A program made the translations under genes and the position numbers. From Lepidonotus clava (lineage: Eukaryota > Annelida > Polychaeta > Phyllodocida > Polynoidae), in NCBI GenBank assembly GCA_936440205.1, contig OW387133.1, forward strand, positions 11,002,001-11,066,000: DNA of 64,000 nt. Direction: 5' to 3'. A model generated the notes under the pieces. That model was not told the origin of the DNA, did no database searches, and saw only the letters and a program-made list of their open reading frames with translations. Shown here in pieces: positions 33,489 through 44,145 of the stretch (its first letter is position 1; every line of letters starts with the position of its first letter).

Positions 33489-36040
33489 AAGGCCTCGAAG
33501 AAGGAGAGAACGGTGGATGCTGCTTAGGGTCCTGCACGGAAGAAAAAGCGCGACGGAACCAGAGGCGGAGAATGGCGCGTCGCGAGTCGGGTGGGGAGGG
33601 ATTACGGGGCGTTGGCTCCTCACCCATAGTGTCAAACCCCCAGGGAGAGAACCGGGCCGAGGCGGAGGTACCTGAGCCGCACAGGAGGCCGAAGCCTGGA
33701 TAAAAACTCTCCTGGAGACCGCTGGACGGGCCCGAAACTTTGCTTTAGTCATCGGGAACGGACTGGCGGGCTCGAACATTCTCATCTTAAGTATTCCTAC
33801 TGGTTTCTTTATGGGAATCTTCTTGCGGAAGTGAACGAAACCACATGTGTTAGGAGGTGTTGAGTGTAATCAGCGAGCTGGAGGGTCCATGACTGGAACG
33901 AACTTACCAAGCCTGCGGGGCGAATACGGAACGGGAGGAGGCGCTAGGAGGAAAAACAAGTTTGTAGCTGTTCCTCTTCTTCCCTGGAGCCCGCTGCGTT
34001 GGTTGGGACCGAGCAGGTTGAACGGGATCGTCCGGTCGCGGAAATTGAATAGATAGCGGACCGGGTGGCCCAGGAGCGAGAGTAAAAGTAAGGAGGCAGA
34101 ATCGAGGAAAGGAAATCGGAATGGACAGATAGTGTTGTAATCTTTGAGTCAACGGTCGTGCCGGGGTAAAATAAGGTACCGGTGGGCCGGCGACTCGCCG
34201 CTGGAGGAAAGGCTGGCACGGGCCAAGACTGAAACCCTTCTCCCGTGCTGCCTTGAGGGATCTGGAGGCGAGTGAGAAACGACCTCTGTCCTCTAGCGGC
34301 ACCTGAACTTTCCGTGGCTTGATCTTCTTGATCTTGGATGGACCGCTCAGAATGTGGGACCGGATGGGCCCGGATTTATTGTACCATCATCTTCTGAGTT
34401 TCCTTGTCTTCAGCCTCTTACCGCATACGGAGAGCGGTAAAGTGAAATTTCTCCACTTGAATGCTGGTTTTGTCGTGCCAGGATTGATGCAGCGAGTCGT
34501 GAAAGGACCGCGGTGAATTGTAGATGTCTCCCGGAGGACAGGGGGGCGAGCAGGGACAGTAGCTGAAAGGCCCCTTGCTCGTGCCCCACCGAAACGATAT
34601 ATAATAGGACGAAATTAATAGACTTACTAAATCACATGTTAATATCTTACCTGCAGTGACTGCTTCCATATCGTACTTCCTGATATCTTCTTCCCGAGGA
34701 ACGGAACAAAATAGTCTTTGAAACATATAGGGAGGTGGTGCTTGGAACGTCGGCCTCGGATGCCTCGATAGACGCCTCAAGAGGTCTGCAAAGAGCGACG
34801 AGGAGCAATCCTTCTTGGAGTTCGACATCGGATGAGTTCTTCTTTATATATGCTATTTTTGAGATGGGCTCGTTCCGGATCTCAGAGGTTGACGTCGGGT
34901 GCAGATCCCAGTTGATGTCGTCCATCTTCACTTTCTACAACTTCTTCCTCTCCTTCTCACCAATATCTTCAACTTACCAACTTCGAACCGCCGTACCTAG
35001 GAGCAACCCGGAACGGCTCGGAGCTGTTGTCTCGGCGTTCGTCATAGGCATAGTGGCTTCATGCAAAGTGACATGGCACCGATGAAGACTGTGGCCTTAC
35101 TCCAGAATCAAACCAGACCAGATCTTAAACTTACCTCTATTAACGAACTATTTGTTAGTACTACAGTCTCACGAAAATCGTCTAAAAGCATGGTCCTTCG
35201 GGAGGACGAAGAAAAAAAAACTTAGTAAGCAGAGCGAGGCCCGAGAGCCTAGGAGACGAACGAGGGCCCGAGTGCCCGGAGCAGGAATCCTCTTCTTAAG
35301 GAAATCATCTCATCAGTAGAACGAAGGAGCCTCCCTCTCGGATGGTCTTCCTACCGTTGCTTACGGGGGGGGGGAGGAGGGATGAGAGGCGCCGGCTCCT
35401 GTCATCAAAAGAAAACCTCAGCAAAAGAAAATTATCTTCTTAGTCGGGTCTCCGTTCCGGTTGTTGTCATGCCACTTGGGCCCGGAACGGTGACGGAAAT
35501 ACCTTATCTAATTATGTTGGACTCTCTCTCTCCGACATCTCCTTCTGAAATCTTTGAGTGTGTCGACGTGGTCGAAGACTGAACGTCTTGGTGCTGGGTT
35601 AACCACGAGGACATGTGCCATAAAAGTCAAACTTCAGTTCCTGTACGGAAAACGGACACCTCATCAACAATTAATAATTCCAGTCTTCACAAACTTACCT
35701 TCACTCCAACTCCATCCAAAGTTTCACTGTGACCAATAGCACGAAACCCGCGACGTCGTCTGCTGAAGCTTCCACTCGAAACTTTAACGGAAGAACTTAG
35801 TTCCTTTCCACATCCATTGCCATTTTCTTCTTTGGAACGGTGGGTACCTCGGCCTCTGGCTCGAACATGTTGTCCTTGCCAAACGTGAAAAGTCACTGGG
35901 GGGCTCTGAATGCCGAGGCGACCGAGGGCGCGAAGTCTAAAAAGAACATTCTGTCTACAAAACTTCAGTCTTTCTTCAAAAACTCATCTTCAAATCATCA
36001 TCATCACCTAAGAGAACGCAGAGAAGAGTAATAATCACGG
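33489..36040 (+). other. Long 3' region without a sense gene
   Basis: About 2.5 kb after the second frame with no sense frame above 116 codons. Its main content is the minus-strand exon-like cluster described at 33903-35940. If only sense transcripts exist, it would be an unusually long 3' untranslated region. Confidence 0.5.
33903..35940 (-). other. Candidate antisense spliced gene inside the element
   Basis: Six consensus minus-strand 5' splice sites (GTAAG, four of them GTAAGT) occur in 1.8 kb: introns would begin at 35698, 35134, 34977, 34650, 34421 and 33907. The plus-strand hexamer CTTACC behind them would be expected less than once by chance. Five open blocks run up to these donors: 35936-35699 (preceded by a T-rich TTCTTTTTAG acceptor), a block with an ATG at 35191 ending at 35135, 34934-34651, 34562-34422 (after CCTTTCAG) and 34345-33908. 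In several blocks the first in-frame stop is the TAA inside the donor itself, as expected for real exons read into introns. I recognise no domain. Plant Tat-lineage Gypsy elements such as Grande are known to carry antisense frames at this place, so there is precedent. The purine-rich plus strand makes pyrimidine tracts cheap on the minus strand, so acceptors are weak evidence; the donors are stronger. Confidence 0.45.
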
Positions 36041-36050
36041 GAGAACGAGG

Positions 36051-36440
36051 GGTCACGACCGACCGGGTGGGAGAATCACGACCGATTCTCTGCCCAAAAA
36101 CAACGGAGAACGTCTGGACGACGGAAAAACGAACAAAAGGGTCGAGAGGACTAAGGGTCACGACCGACCCTGGTCTCTGGGTGGAAAAACACGACAGATT
36201 CTCCGCCCGAACTAGGGGAGAGCGTCTGGACGACGAAAAACGAAGGGAAGGGGGGCATTGCGGGTCACGACCGACCCATGGCCCCGGGCAGGAGGACCAC
36301 GACCGGTCCCTCTGTCCTAACGAGGGTAAAAGCGAGGAAACGCGTCGAGGGGCTAAGTACATAGAGCCCAGAGGAAAAGAACGGGGGCGACAGGGTCACG
36401 ACCGATCCCCAGTCCCGGGTGGGAGAGCCACGACCGGCTC
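36051..36440 (+). ncRNA. Array of paired hairpins with ACGACC loops
   Basis: Four tandem units (spacing 104, 107 and 131 bp), each with two hairpins whose loop is ACGACC. Stems: GGTC/GACC (36051-36064), GAGAATC/GATTCTC (36071-36090), AGGGTC/GACCCT (36154-36171), a decayed second one near 36184-36203, GGGTC/GACCC (36262-36277), GGACC/GGTCC (36294-36309), GGGTC/GATCC with a G-U pair (36393-36408) and GAGCC/GGCTC (36425-36440). The loop stays constant while the stems change on both sides together, including a G-U wobble, which is the signature of conserved RNA structure. The units lie in different reading frames, so the conservation is not for protein. It lies about 350 bp before the polypurine tract. 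A role in packaging, dimerisation, transport or binding by an element protein is inferred. Confidence 0.75.
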
Positions 36441-36786
36441 GCTCATCCTAAAGAAAAAGAAGTGCAGAACGGGTCCTAATAGACCCAGGATAAGAACTAT
36501 GACGAAGATAAAAAGAGACTAGGATATATGAAACAAATTATATGAACTTTCACTAAGAAGAGAGAAGAACGAAAAACGAAGAAAGAAGAGAAATAATAAT
36601 TAGCCGGATAGGCCCCGGGGGCCCTCCGAAGTAGACCGGAGAGGACAGAGGGTGACACCTCCTCCTCTACCGATAAGGAGCGTAGGATTGAAATGTTTCT
36701 GGTTCTAGAGTATGTTCTGTTGTCGTTGCTGTATGAACTGCTTTGAAAATTTTGTAAAGACGTGTTTTCCCACCTTTCAAGAAGGT
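36441..36786 (+). other. Purine-rich stretch before the polypurine tract
   Basis: Strongly A/G-rich DNA without a coding frame. Read on the minus strand, 36595-36556 is a long pyrimidine tract ending in TTCTTAG, an excellent splice acceptor shape, which would fit an antisense transcript entering from the right. It may equally be a by-product of the purine bias. Confidence 0.4.
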
Positions 36787-36795
36787 GCGGGAGGG
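36787..36795 (+). other. Polypurine tract
   Basis: GCGGGAGGG directly abuts the TGTGATG start of the 3' LTR, the expected place for plus-strand priming in reverse transcription. It is short and includes one C at its left end. Confidence 0.7.
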
Positions 36796-37769
36796 TGTGA
36801 TGAACGGCTATTCATCCAAAATATGTAGAGGTCAAAATAAGAGAAAATAAGGTAATATTATAAAAAGGTATATATGTAAAGAACGTAAGTGTAAAAGAAC
36901 GAAATATATGTAAAAGAACGAATATGTAATAATGAACGAAAGTGTAAAAAGCCCGAAACGAAAAATGTAAAGGAACGAAACCCGGAAAGATATAAACCGG
37001 AAGTGAAATGTAAACCGGAAACGAAAGATATAAACCGGAAGTGACGTCAGTTATAGATCACGTGACCGAAAGCAGCCAATCAGGGCTGACCTCTAGAGTA
37101 TATAAAGGGGCGGTGAGGCCCGAATAAACAGAGTTCTTTAACAGTTCTCCTTGTGTCCAGACGTGTCTTCTTTCCTGAAACAACCGCTAAAGATGAGCTG
37201 ATTCGAGTAATTAACCAGAAGTTAGGATAAAACAGTCGAAGTTCGAGATAAATAGTAGGAACTTAGGGTAGGGGCCCGACGGCCCGAAGAACGAGGAACG
37301 AAGGACCGAAGTAAGGCACGAAGGCCCGAAACAGTCCCGGAGACCGAGGCGTAGCATGGCACGAAGGCATGACAGGCGGGACGAAGGAACGAAGTCCGCG
37401 GGGACGAGGGCGCGGCAGGCTCGGCCCCACGCTACCAAACAATAGGCGACCGTCGGCCCGTCGCCCCCGCGGACCGGAACCGTGTGGTGGACCGCCCGGT
37501 GGGGGTGAATGCTGGTCTGGGAGATAGAGCGAGACGAACCCCGGCCGACCCGTACTCCTACCATAATTTCCCTTCCCCGCAGTCCTCCGTTTGACATCGA
37601 GCGCCGATTCCCGACCGATTCGCTCAGCCCCCCCCTCGTGCGCGAGGCACGACTCTAGAAACACATCTCGGTTCTTGGCCCGGATTCCCCGTCCGCCCCG
37701 AGACCCGAACAACCCCCACGTTCCTCTGTTGTAAGAATCGGTAACCCCGACTTACCAGAGAACGTCACA
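36796..37769 (+). repeat. 3' LTR
   Basis: 974 bp with the same TGTGA/TCACA ends as the 5' LTR. It differs by two substitutions and by a shorter run of the initial tandem units. It repeats the promoter block: TGACGTCA at 37042-37049, then the E-box, CCAAT, TATA and AATAAA. Here AATAAA would serve to end the element's transcripts. Confidence 0.95.
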
Positions 37770-37773
37770 AATT
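37770..37773. other. Right target-site duplication (AATT)
   Basis: It matches 24207-24210 and confirms the right border of the LTR element. Confidence 0.8.
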
Positions 37774-38950
37774 CAAATGGATCTTCTCTGCTGATATACT
37801 ATAGACAAAAATGTCAGAGTTCAAACACAAAATTGAATGTTTTGATATGTAAAAGTTCTGTTGTTATAGGTTATAGGCTTTTTGTTAAACATGCTACTTT
37901 ATTTTTCAAAACTATACATGATATGCTGTAATTAAAGCTGAGCTATTCGAGTAGGAAGTTTTGTTCATGTAAGAAATAACCGCCCCATTGTGAGTGTGAG
38001 GAAGGATGACCTAAGCAAAGGTGTGCGAATACAATATTACCTTAACATAAAAATGGGCCACTTTGGTTCTGTGATTGGAACTTTTCTCTCCCAAGTGGAC
38101 TATAGGTACGCCTTGTTGATAAGGTTGCTGGGGCCACACACCTCTGCCTCACAAGCCGTCTACTTTTTCATCCCTTCCCATCCGGCATACCCTTCAAAGC
38201 GGGGCTCTTTTTAATGGATTTACTTGGATCCTTTGTTGTGCAGATAAAATATTTAAACTCTAAGTGGGGCTAAGCTGGCTCAGGCCGACGGGAGGTGATT
38301 ACTGCGCATGCCCGCAGGCTGCGATGGCCGCGCCCCTATTGACGGAAACTGAAGGCGCGAGTGAAAAAGTTACCCGAACCCGTGACCAGTCATCAAAAAG
38401 ATCAAATGGCTGAGGGGCATTGTTTATGTATGGGGGACGAGGAATTCCCCTCCCCTTCAAAACATGAGCAATTCGTAACAGGCAGGGCAGGTGGATATTT
38501 GATCGGACAGTTGGGGATGCCCGAAAGCCGACGGTAGGGCAGGGAATGGGGCAGGGAAGGGTATGGTATAGAAATAGAAAATGGGGATTCCGGTCCTTCC
38601 CAGGTAAAGCGGTGACATGTACCTTTGTATGACTTATTTATGGAAAAGAACTTCTGAGCCATAATGTAGCTTAAAGGATATGCAAGGAGGCATTGCAATT
38701 GAACTTCCTTTCACCTTGTTGCACTTATGTACCAGGCAGACGTATACACTTAGTCCTATTTTCATCATGTCGAAACAACATGAAGGATTGGTAAGTGGAA
38801 GAGCTCTCCAGCAACTCAAATATTCTTCTTATATTCAAAGGACAGTTCAACGATTATTCCCAGTGGTTGATGTAGTGTTAGGGCGCCGGTGTCAAAACAA
38901 TATATAGGGGGTGTTTATGATTTAAGAAATGGCACTATATTTTGAAATTC
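37774..38950. other. Intergenic, nothing coding identified
   Basis: Unique DNA with short frames that show no domain (for example plus 37990-38214, minus 38402-38698). Confidence 0.4.
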
Positions 38951-39510
38951 CATGTTGACTTTAAGAACCTTCCATGTCGCATGTCGAATTTAAGAAATAC
39001 CACATGTCATGTCGTTTACATTAATAAAAGGAATGCGAAAATGTAATAAAACGAGAACATTTATTATATACGTTTGGAGAGAGTAAACATTACTAATAAC
39101 ATTGGTAACAATTATATAGAAGCGCAATTGAGTCCAAGTCTGTTTCCTGCATGAATATGCGATCCATCCACTCGGGGACAGTGCGGGCCCAAGAGGGATA
39201 TTTTATGGAGTAGTGTTTTATATTAAGGGCATAGAAGGGCGGACAATTGAACGGCTTATGCCTATGGCATTGCAGCGCTAAGTGGCGCAGACTGGTATTC
39301 AAACCCCTTGTGTAAGGTGAGGGGTGATATGATTGCAATTGATTCAATACAAATAAAATTAGAAAACCCTAGATATTAATAATCCATTTTGGCATGTCCA
39401 AGTTGTATGTAATGTCCGGCAATGGTGCAACCCGCCCACTTCCATGTAAACTCTTTTTTCTCCTCATATCACTAAGGCCCATGTCGCATGTCAAATTTTA
39501 AGAAATGGCC
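38951..39510 (+). repeat. TGTCGCATGTCG repeat, copy 2
   Basis: Two outer patches (38951-39024 and 39471-39510) carry the same phrases as 21475-21692: TGTCGCATGTCGAATTTAAG and CATGTCGTTT. Between them lies about 440 bp of AT-rich sequence without the motif, so either an element was inserted into the array or the family has a longer unit. No coding frame. Confidence 0.65.
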
Positions 39511-39665
39511 ATGTCGCCCTGTTGATTTTAGGGGGCCTATACCCATATTAGGTCCCCAACACACTCATTTGCAGTACAATCCGAAAATGGCCATGTCGCC
39601 CTGTTGATTTTAAGGGGCCTATAACCATAATAGGTCCCCAACACACTCATTTGCAGAACAATCCG
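39503..39665 (+). repeat. 82-bp tandem duplication
   Basis: Two copies (39503-39584 and 39585-39665) starting AAATGGCCATGTCGCCCTGT and ending CAATCCGA, with only a few differences. It is a recent local duplication at the edge of the TGTCGCATGTCG repeat. Confidence 0.9.
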
Positions 39666-40963
39666 ATATAAATTAAACAATAAGTTCAAAAAGTGAACCA
39701 TACAATTTTCAAAATCATGTAATTCCGCAACTGAGATCCTCTGAGGGAGCATCTCTATGCAGCCGCCTACTTCGTACAGGTGTCTTTAATAGCTAATCTA
39801 CCACATGCACCACAGAGTACCTCTTTCCCTTTTCACTTGCACGGTAAACCCAAAGGTGCTTCATCAAAAGTGTTTGGCCAAAGGTGTCAGCACGACGGTC
39901 CGATGACCTATCATCAGCGACCCCCAGCTTTGTCTCCTCATCATCTCCCCCTCCTCTATGGGCGTGGGGGGATAATGACGTAGGCGGCGTGTTGTGACGC
40001 AGCACCTTTTCATCCGGGCACCCGATTACGTCACAGACCAGCGATTGGGCGCATGCGTCCTTCGTCATTGCGGAACTCGACCAACAAAGACCGACCAGAA
40101 CTCTCGTCGGCGTTACCCAACCAGCCCTCCTCCTCCCCGACGACAATGCAATTGTACTCCCCCTCCGCAGGACCCATTCACAATTGGCAAATATTTATCG
40201 TTTAGAATGAGAAATGGCGGTGGCTGGGCGGAGTGACCACTGAAAGATGACTCGGAGACGGTTCGGTTTTCTGAAATCCGAGGCTGGGGAGAGGCGGTGG
40301 GACCCAGCGGGTGCGGCGCTACCCCACCTGTAATTTGCTGCAAATCGTGCTCTTTGACTTTTTGCCTCATTGTTTTGCTTTCCCTTTGACAATCTCTGGT
40401 GTCGATTTGAAGTCTTCTCGTACCACTGCTGGTCTTTGTGTGCAATGCTACCTGGTTTCTCATGGAGTGTGTGTTTGGTTCAGGTGAGAACTCGACTCGC
40501 AGAGAACGCCTCCTATTTCCCACTCGTTTTGGCTAACATTGAAGTAAAACAGACTTGTGGATTCGAGTATACTCAAGGAGTCTTTAATATGACAACGGAT
40601 GTGGGCCGGGCCTCAGAGGCAAACCTCATCCCTTTACCTGCTGGTATCCAGAAGCTAAGCTTTGTAGAATTAACACGCTAAGGTCAGCGTCAATATTGAC
40701 AGCAGCTTCTCTTGGGCTAAAAACTTTCAATAAACTTCTTTTCAAAAGAAGGCCCCAACCAGGCCAGCTGTTGTCGAGGGATCGGACAACAATGGAGTCT
40801 TTTTATAAATTCAATTTTCATGGATTACTCCGGTCAAGAGACGGCCAGAGGCACACAATGTTTCCACAACGGGTCTGAAATCCAACACCCTCTGCATCTT
40901 ATTCCCACACAGACCGTGCCAAGCCACCAGCCCAGCCGGGCAAACACCTAGCCAGCACGGGTA
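39666..40963. other. Intergenic, nothing coding identified
   Basis: Frames of 117-136 codons on the minus strand (39793-40146, 40113-40523) overlap one another, show no domain, and lie in mixed-composition DNA. The block 39900-40340 is moderately CpG-rich. Confidence 0.4.
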
Positions 40964-41460
40964 GGGGGGGTACTCGACTTGGGTTTGGGTACCCAGTGCA
41001 AAACGGACTACATGATCTGTGGTTGTAATCACAGCAGAAGCAAGGGGAAAAGGAAAGGGGGAGGGGTATTACTGACCAGAAAACTCTAAAAAGTTTGGTG
41101 GTGGGGGTTGGGGCGGTCAGTCAGTAAGTGAAAACTTACTGTCCTGTGAGGGCTGTATCGGACAGCTTTTGTAAAGTCAGAAGAAAGTATCAAGGGCACG
41201 TTTTCGGCTGTTCAGATTTATGAATTGTGTTACATGTAATTACATTATAATCTTTGAAGAACAATGCTTATTATATTTGTTTTGGAGCCAAACACAGTGG
41301 CTGTAGTGAAAACAAAGGGATGTCCCTTGACATCTAAGACATCTAGGGGGCTGTAAACTCACCTACAGGAATTGCACAGAGCTGCCATATCACAAAATCA
41401 GGGGGCTGTAGTTCTGCAGTGGGTACCTACCATCAAAGAGTGAGTACCCCCCCCCCCCCC
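40964..41460. mobile_element. GGGGGTACTC MITE family C, copy 1
   Basis: About 500 bp, similar along its whole length to 53129-53582. The ends are inverted: GGGGGGTACTCGACT, with GGTACCCAGTGCAAAAC further in, against (inward from the right) GGGGGGTACTCACTC and GGTACCCACTGCAGAAC. There is no coding frame. The target duplication is obscured by G/C runs. A non-autonomous DNA transposon of unassigned superfamily. Confidence 0.8.
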
Positions 41461-44090
41461 GCCTCAAAAGGCTCCCCAGGTAGTAGTGGCGGCCAAGAGT
41501 CAAGATCCGGCCCAACTCAATGATAACCCAAGTTATCATCATCACTCCTCAACATTGTTGTCACTCGGCGCCGCTCTTCAGCAGGTCCTCCTGCTAGTGT
41601 GACAGTCGGGAGGAGAGCAGGAAATGACAGCTTGTTGACAGGTGTGCTGTTAATTGTTGACAGTGCAGCACCTATACTAAGACAATGTTTGCCCTATCGA
41701 CCTAATTGCCACGTGGCCATTTGTCTACCTGACATGGGATATGTTTGCCAGGCTCACCCAGTGTTTAGTACCAATCATTTCTTACATCACTGGCACAGAC
41801 AATGCTTGCAGTTGGGCCTGGGACCTAATAGTTGTGCTCCGTGATGAGAGATAATTAATGGCCTCTCACAATAGACACTCTCAATTAATAACAATTTCTT
41901 CATTACTCTCATTACCCTCTTTGCATTGTCTATGCCATGTTGTATCCATGTGAATCAAATAAACTCTCAACGGTAAAAATAATTCGTCGTCACCTTTCAC
42001 CATCAGTTTGTTCATAGAACAACAGAAGAATTACCCCCTTAACTCACAACTTTAGATATTTTTAATCAAAACAGGTTTTCAACCGAGATAATAAGTCATA
42101 GATGAACGCTAGCGTTCAAAGGCTAACCAGCAAGAGGACAACGAACTTTCTCCAAGAAACTTAATCACTGAAACAATATTCTAAAGATGCATTAATCAAA
42201 ACCAGCTGTCAATTCTCTAATAAACAGGTCTAATTGCAATAATTAAGAAAACTATAGGGAGAGAATACGATACATGTTAGTCCCGCTGACCTCGGCCAAA
42301 TAAAGCCATTTTAATTGGTGATAATCGTTAATTGGATCATTAATTATGTCACCTGCCGGTTATGTAAACCTTCCCGTCAATCATATGCCCCCTGACATCC
42401 GGTTCCTGTACACCTAGCGCCACCTAGCGCCGACCTCAAACTTTGTACGGAAGTCACGGTATGGACAAAAGTGTCAACAAACAAAGCGAGATATCTGATT
42501 GGTCGAAATGTGTGCACAAACGGCTAGATCTCAGTCCTGCTCGAATTCACTTCCGGTTTCGATATTCTGGTTGGCGTCGAAAGATATCAGAAAGGCGTGA
42601 ATGTTTTATATAATGTACACTAGCTGCAGTAGGGACATCAATAGTATTGTAAGAGGGCACACAGAGTGTGAAATCGTGTTCAGTCGGTTATTTTAGCCAT
42701 CTTTATAGTTTAACATTTCAAAAACAAAAGAAACCAGTTTCCCAAGCATGAAAGGAAAAGGATGGATGACACTCTAAGTTAATTAAAGGAAACAATGGTT
42801 TCTAGTAAATGGGCCTGGTGAAAATGAACTCTTGCAAAAAAAAACACGTTTTACTTTATCTTTTGCATATATATGACTAGCAATTATCACATGTAATCAG
42901 ATATGAAGAAAAAGACCATTCGAAAATACTTGATGCATTATCAGTTTGTTGAGTCATCACAGTCTCAGAGATGTGGCAACTGAACAAAATGATGCAGTTG
43001 CAATGAGCTTTTGGTTAACAATCATCATGTCTGAAGAAATAGACACATATACACGTACATTTTAGGTAAATGTAAGACGAGATAAATTAACCAGATAATG
43101 ACACAGTGATGCGTTACAATTACAATTATATGGCCTCTCTGGGTATTGAATTATAATATTCGACCTACATATATACAAAAACATATTGTTTGCAATAAAG
43201 GAACTATTACCCCTTCAACAGAGTACACACCATCAAAACATATCCAAAACATCATCTACCCCTCTCTCTCCACAAAAGGCTCACTTTGATGACAGGGCTG
43301 GAAGATATCTCCTAGCTAGGTCGTACAATGCATTACAAGGTTTTGATCACCAAGGCGAGCTTTCACCCGCGCCCAACCTCCGCTAACGGATTGCTCTCAC
43401 CTGAAGGTTGGTGGGGCCCCTCGTCATGTTTCTTTCTGGAAAACAAACAATCAGCAGATCGACTTTCTCATCGACTGCCTGTAGGCGCTAGTACAGTTTC
43501 TCATGAAAATGACTCGCTGTTGTACATCAATAACAAGAGCCCTGAGCAAGAGTGACAAAAGCTGTAAAGGAGAGACAATGGACACCTTTGTCAAAGAAAA
43601 GGTGATGCCTTCGCCGGCAAAGTGCTTCTTTTAAAAGGGCCTCTTCAGTGGGCCTAATTAAGAGAGGAACTTGGTAAAACAATGCTTCAGACAACAGGCT
43701 CTTGTGTGCCATAATACTCATATCAACGGTAACATTATCTCTCTTATTCTTTTATTTAGGTCTGCATTGGGCACTGGAGGAAATGTTTGCTCCTGTAAAG
43801 CAGGTGAAGACGGTAACAGGAGGACGGCTTGCCGGGCCCTGTTCCTGCTCCGAGGTAATGGCTTTGTTAATTTTTACTTAAAAGTTTGCCTCTTCATCTT
43901 CCTAACACAATGTAGACTAATGTGCTTTTACTGACACTGAGACCCTTCTTCGAGAACCGTCCGCTTTTCATTCGGTGACATCTTTGGTAATGATATAACT
44001 TGCTTATACATATATCTGTCCAATTGTAGCAAGTTGTTTAATATACTACAAGTGCTGTAGCTATATTTACCAATTGCTTCATAAAGGAGT
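41461..44090. other. Intergenic; candidate regulatory DNA
   Basis: No gene. The stretch 41540-41935 is high-complexity and has seven SOX-type motifs (ACAAT or ATTGT cores, for example GACAATG near 41683 and 41807, CACAATAG near 41867, GCATTGTC near 41924). The stretch 42230-42400 has homeodomain-type TAATTA/ATTAATTATG sites. Both look like regulatory DNA of a developmental locus, an inference that fits the gene at the right edge only loosely. Confidence 0.3.
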
Positions 44091-44093
44091 GGC

Positions 44094-44145
44094 AGGGACG
44101 CCCCCCCCCCCTATTTTTTGTCCAATTTAGATTTTTTATTTTGTC
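44094..44145. mobile_element. Fragment of a hAT-like MITE
   Basis: CAGGGACG, a C run, then TATTTTTTGTCCAATTTAGA and TTTTTTA resemble the inside of the 5027-5203 element (C run, TAATTTTGGCCAAATTCAGA, TTTTTTA). The partner end is not found. Confidence 0.5.

Larger units (their letters stand above)
24211..37769 (+). mobile_element. Large, young Ty3/Gypsy-type LTR retroelement
   Basis: A 13,559-bp element bounded by two nearly identical LTRs that begin TGTGA and end TCACA, flanked by a 4-bp direct repeat AATT (24207-24210 and 37770-37773). Order on the plus strand: 5' LTR, tRNA-Leu primer site, gag-pol (25298-29821), 1.1-kb spacer with a promoter, second frame (30978-33488), 3.3-kb tail with an antisense exon-like cluster and a hairpin array, polypurine tract, 3' LTR. 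Domain order (reverse transcriptase, RNase H, integrase) and the D-D35-E integrase place it in Metaviridae (Ty3/Gypsy). It looks whole: I see no break in either sense frame. LTR identity (two substitutions) points to a recent insertion, probably under a million years at usual neutral rates (assumed). At 13.6 kb it is more than twice the length of ordinary Gypsy elements. Its plus strand is purine-rich with a recurring GAACGA flavour unlike the flanks. Confidence 0.95.

Noticed and set aside
36067-36522. Protein-coding frame of 151 codons over the hairpin array
   Set aside because: Corresponding repeat units are read in different frames, so no protein sequence is conserved; RNA structure explains the repeats better.
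24211-37769. Polinton or other large DNA virus-like element, suggested by its size
   Set aside because: There are LTRs, a tRNA primer site and reverse transcriptase, with no DNA polymerase B, packaging ATPase or capsid gene of that kind.
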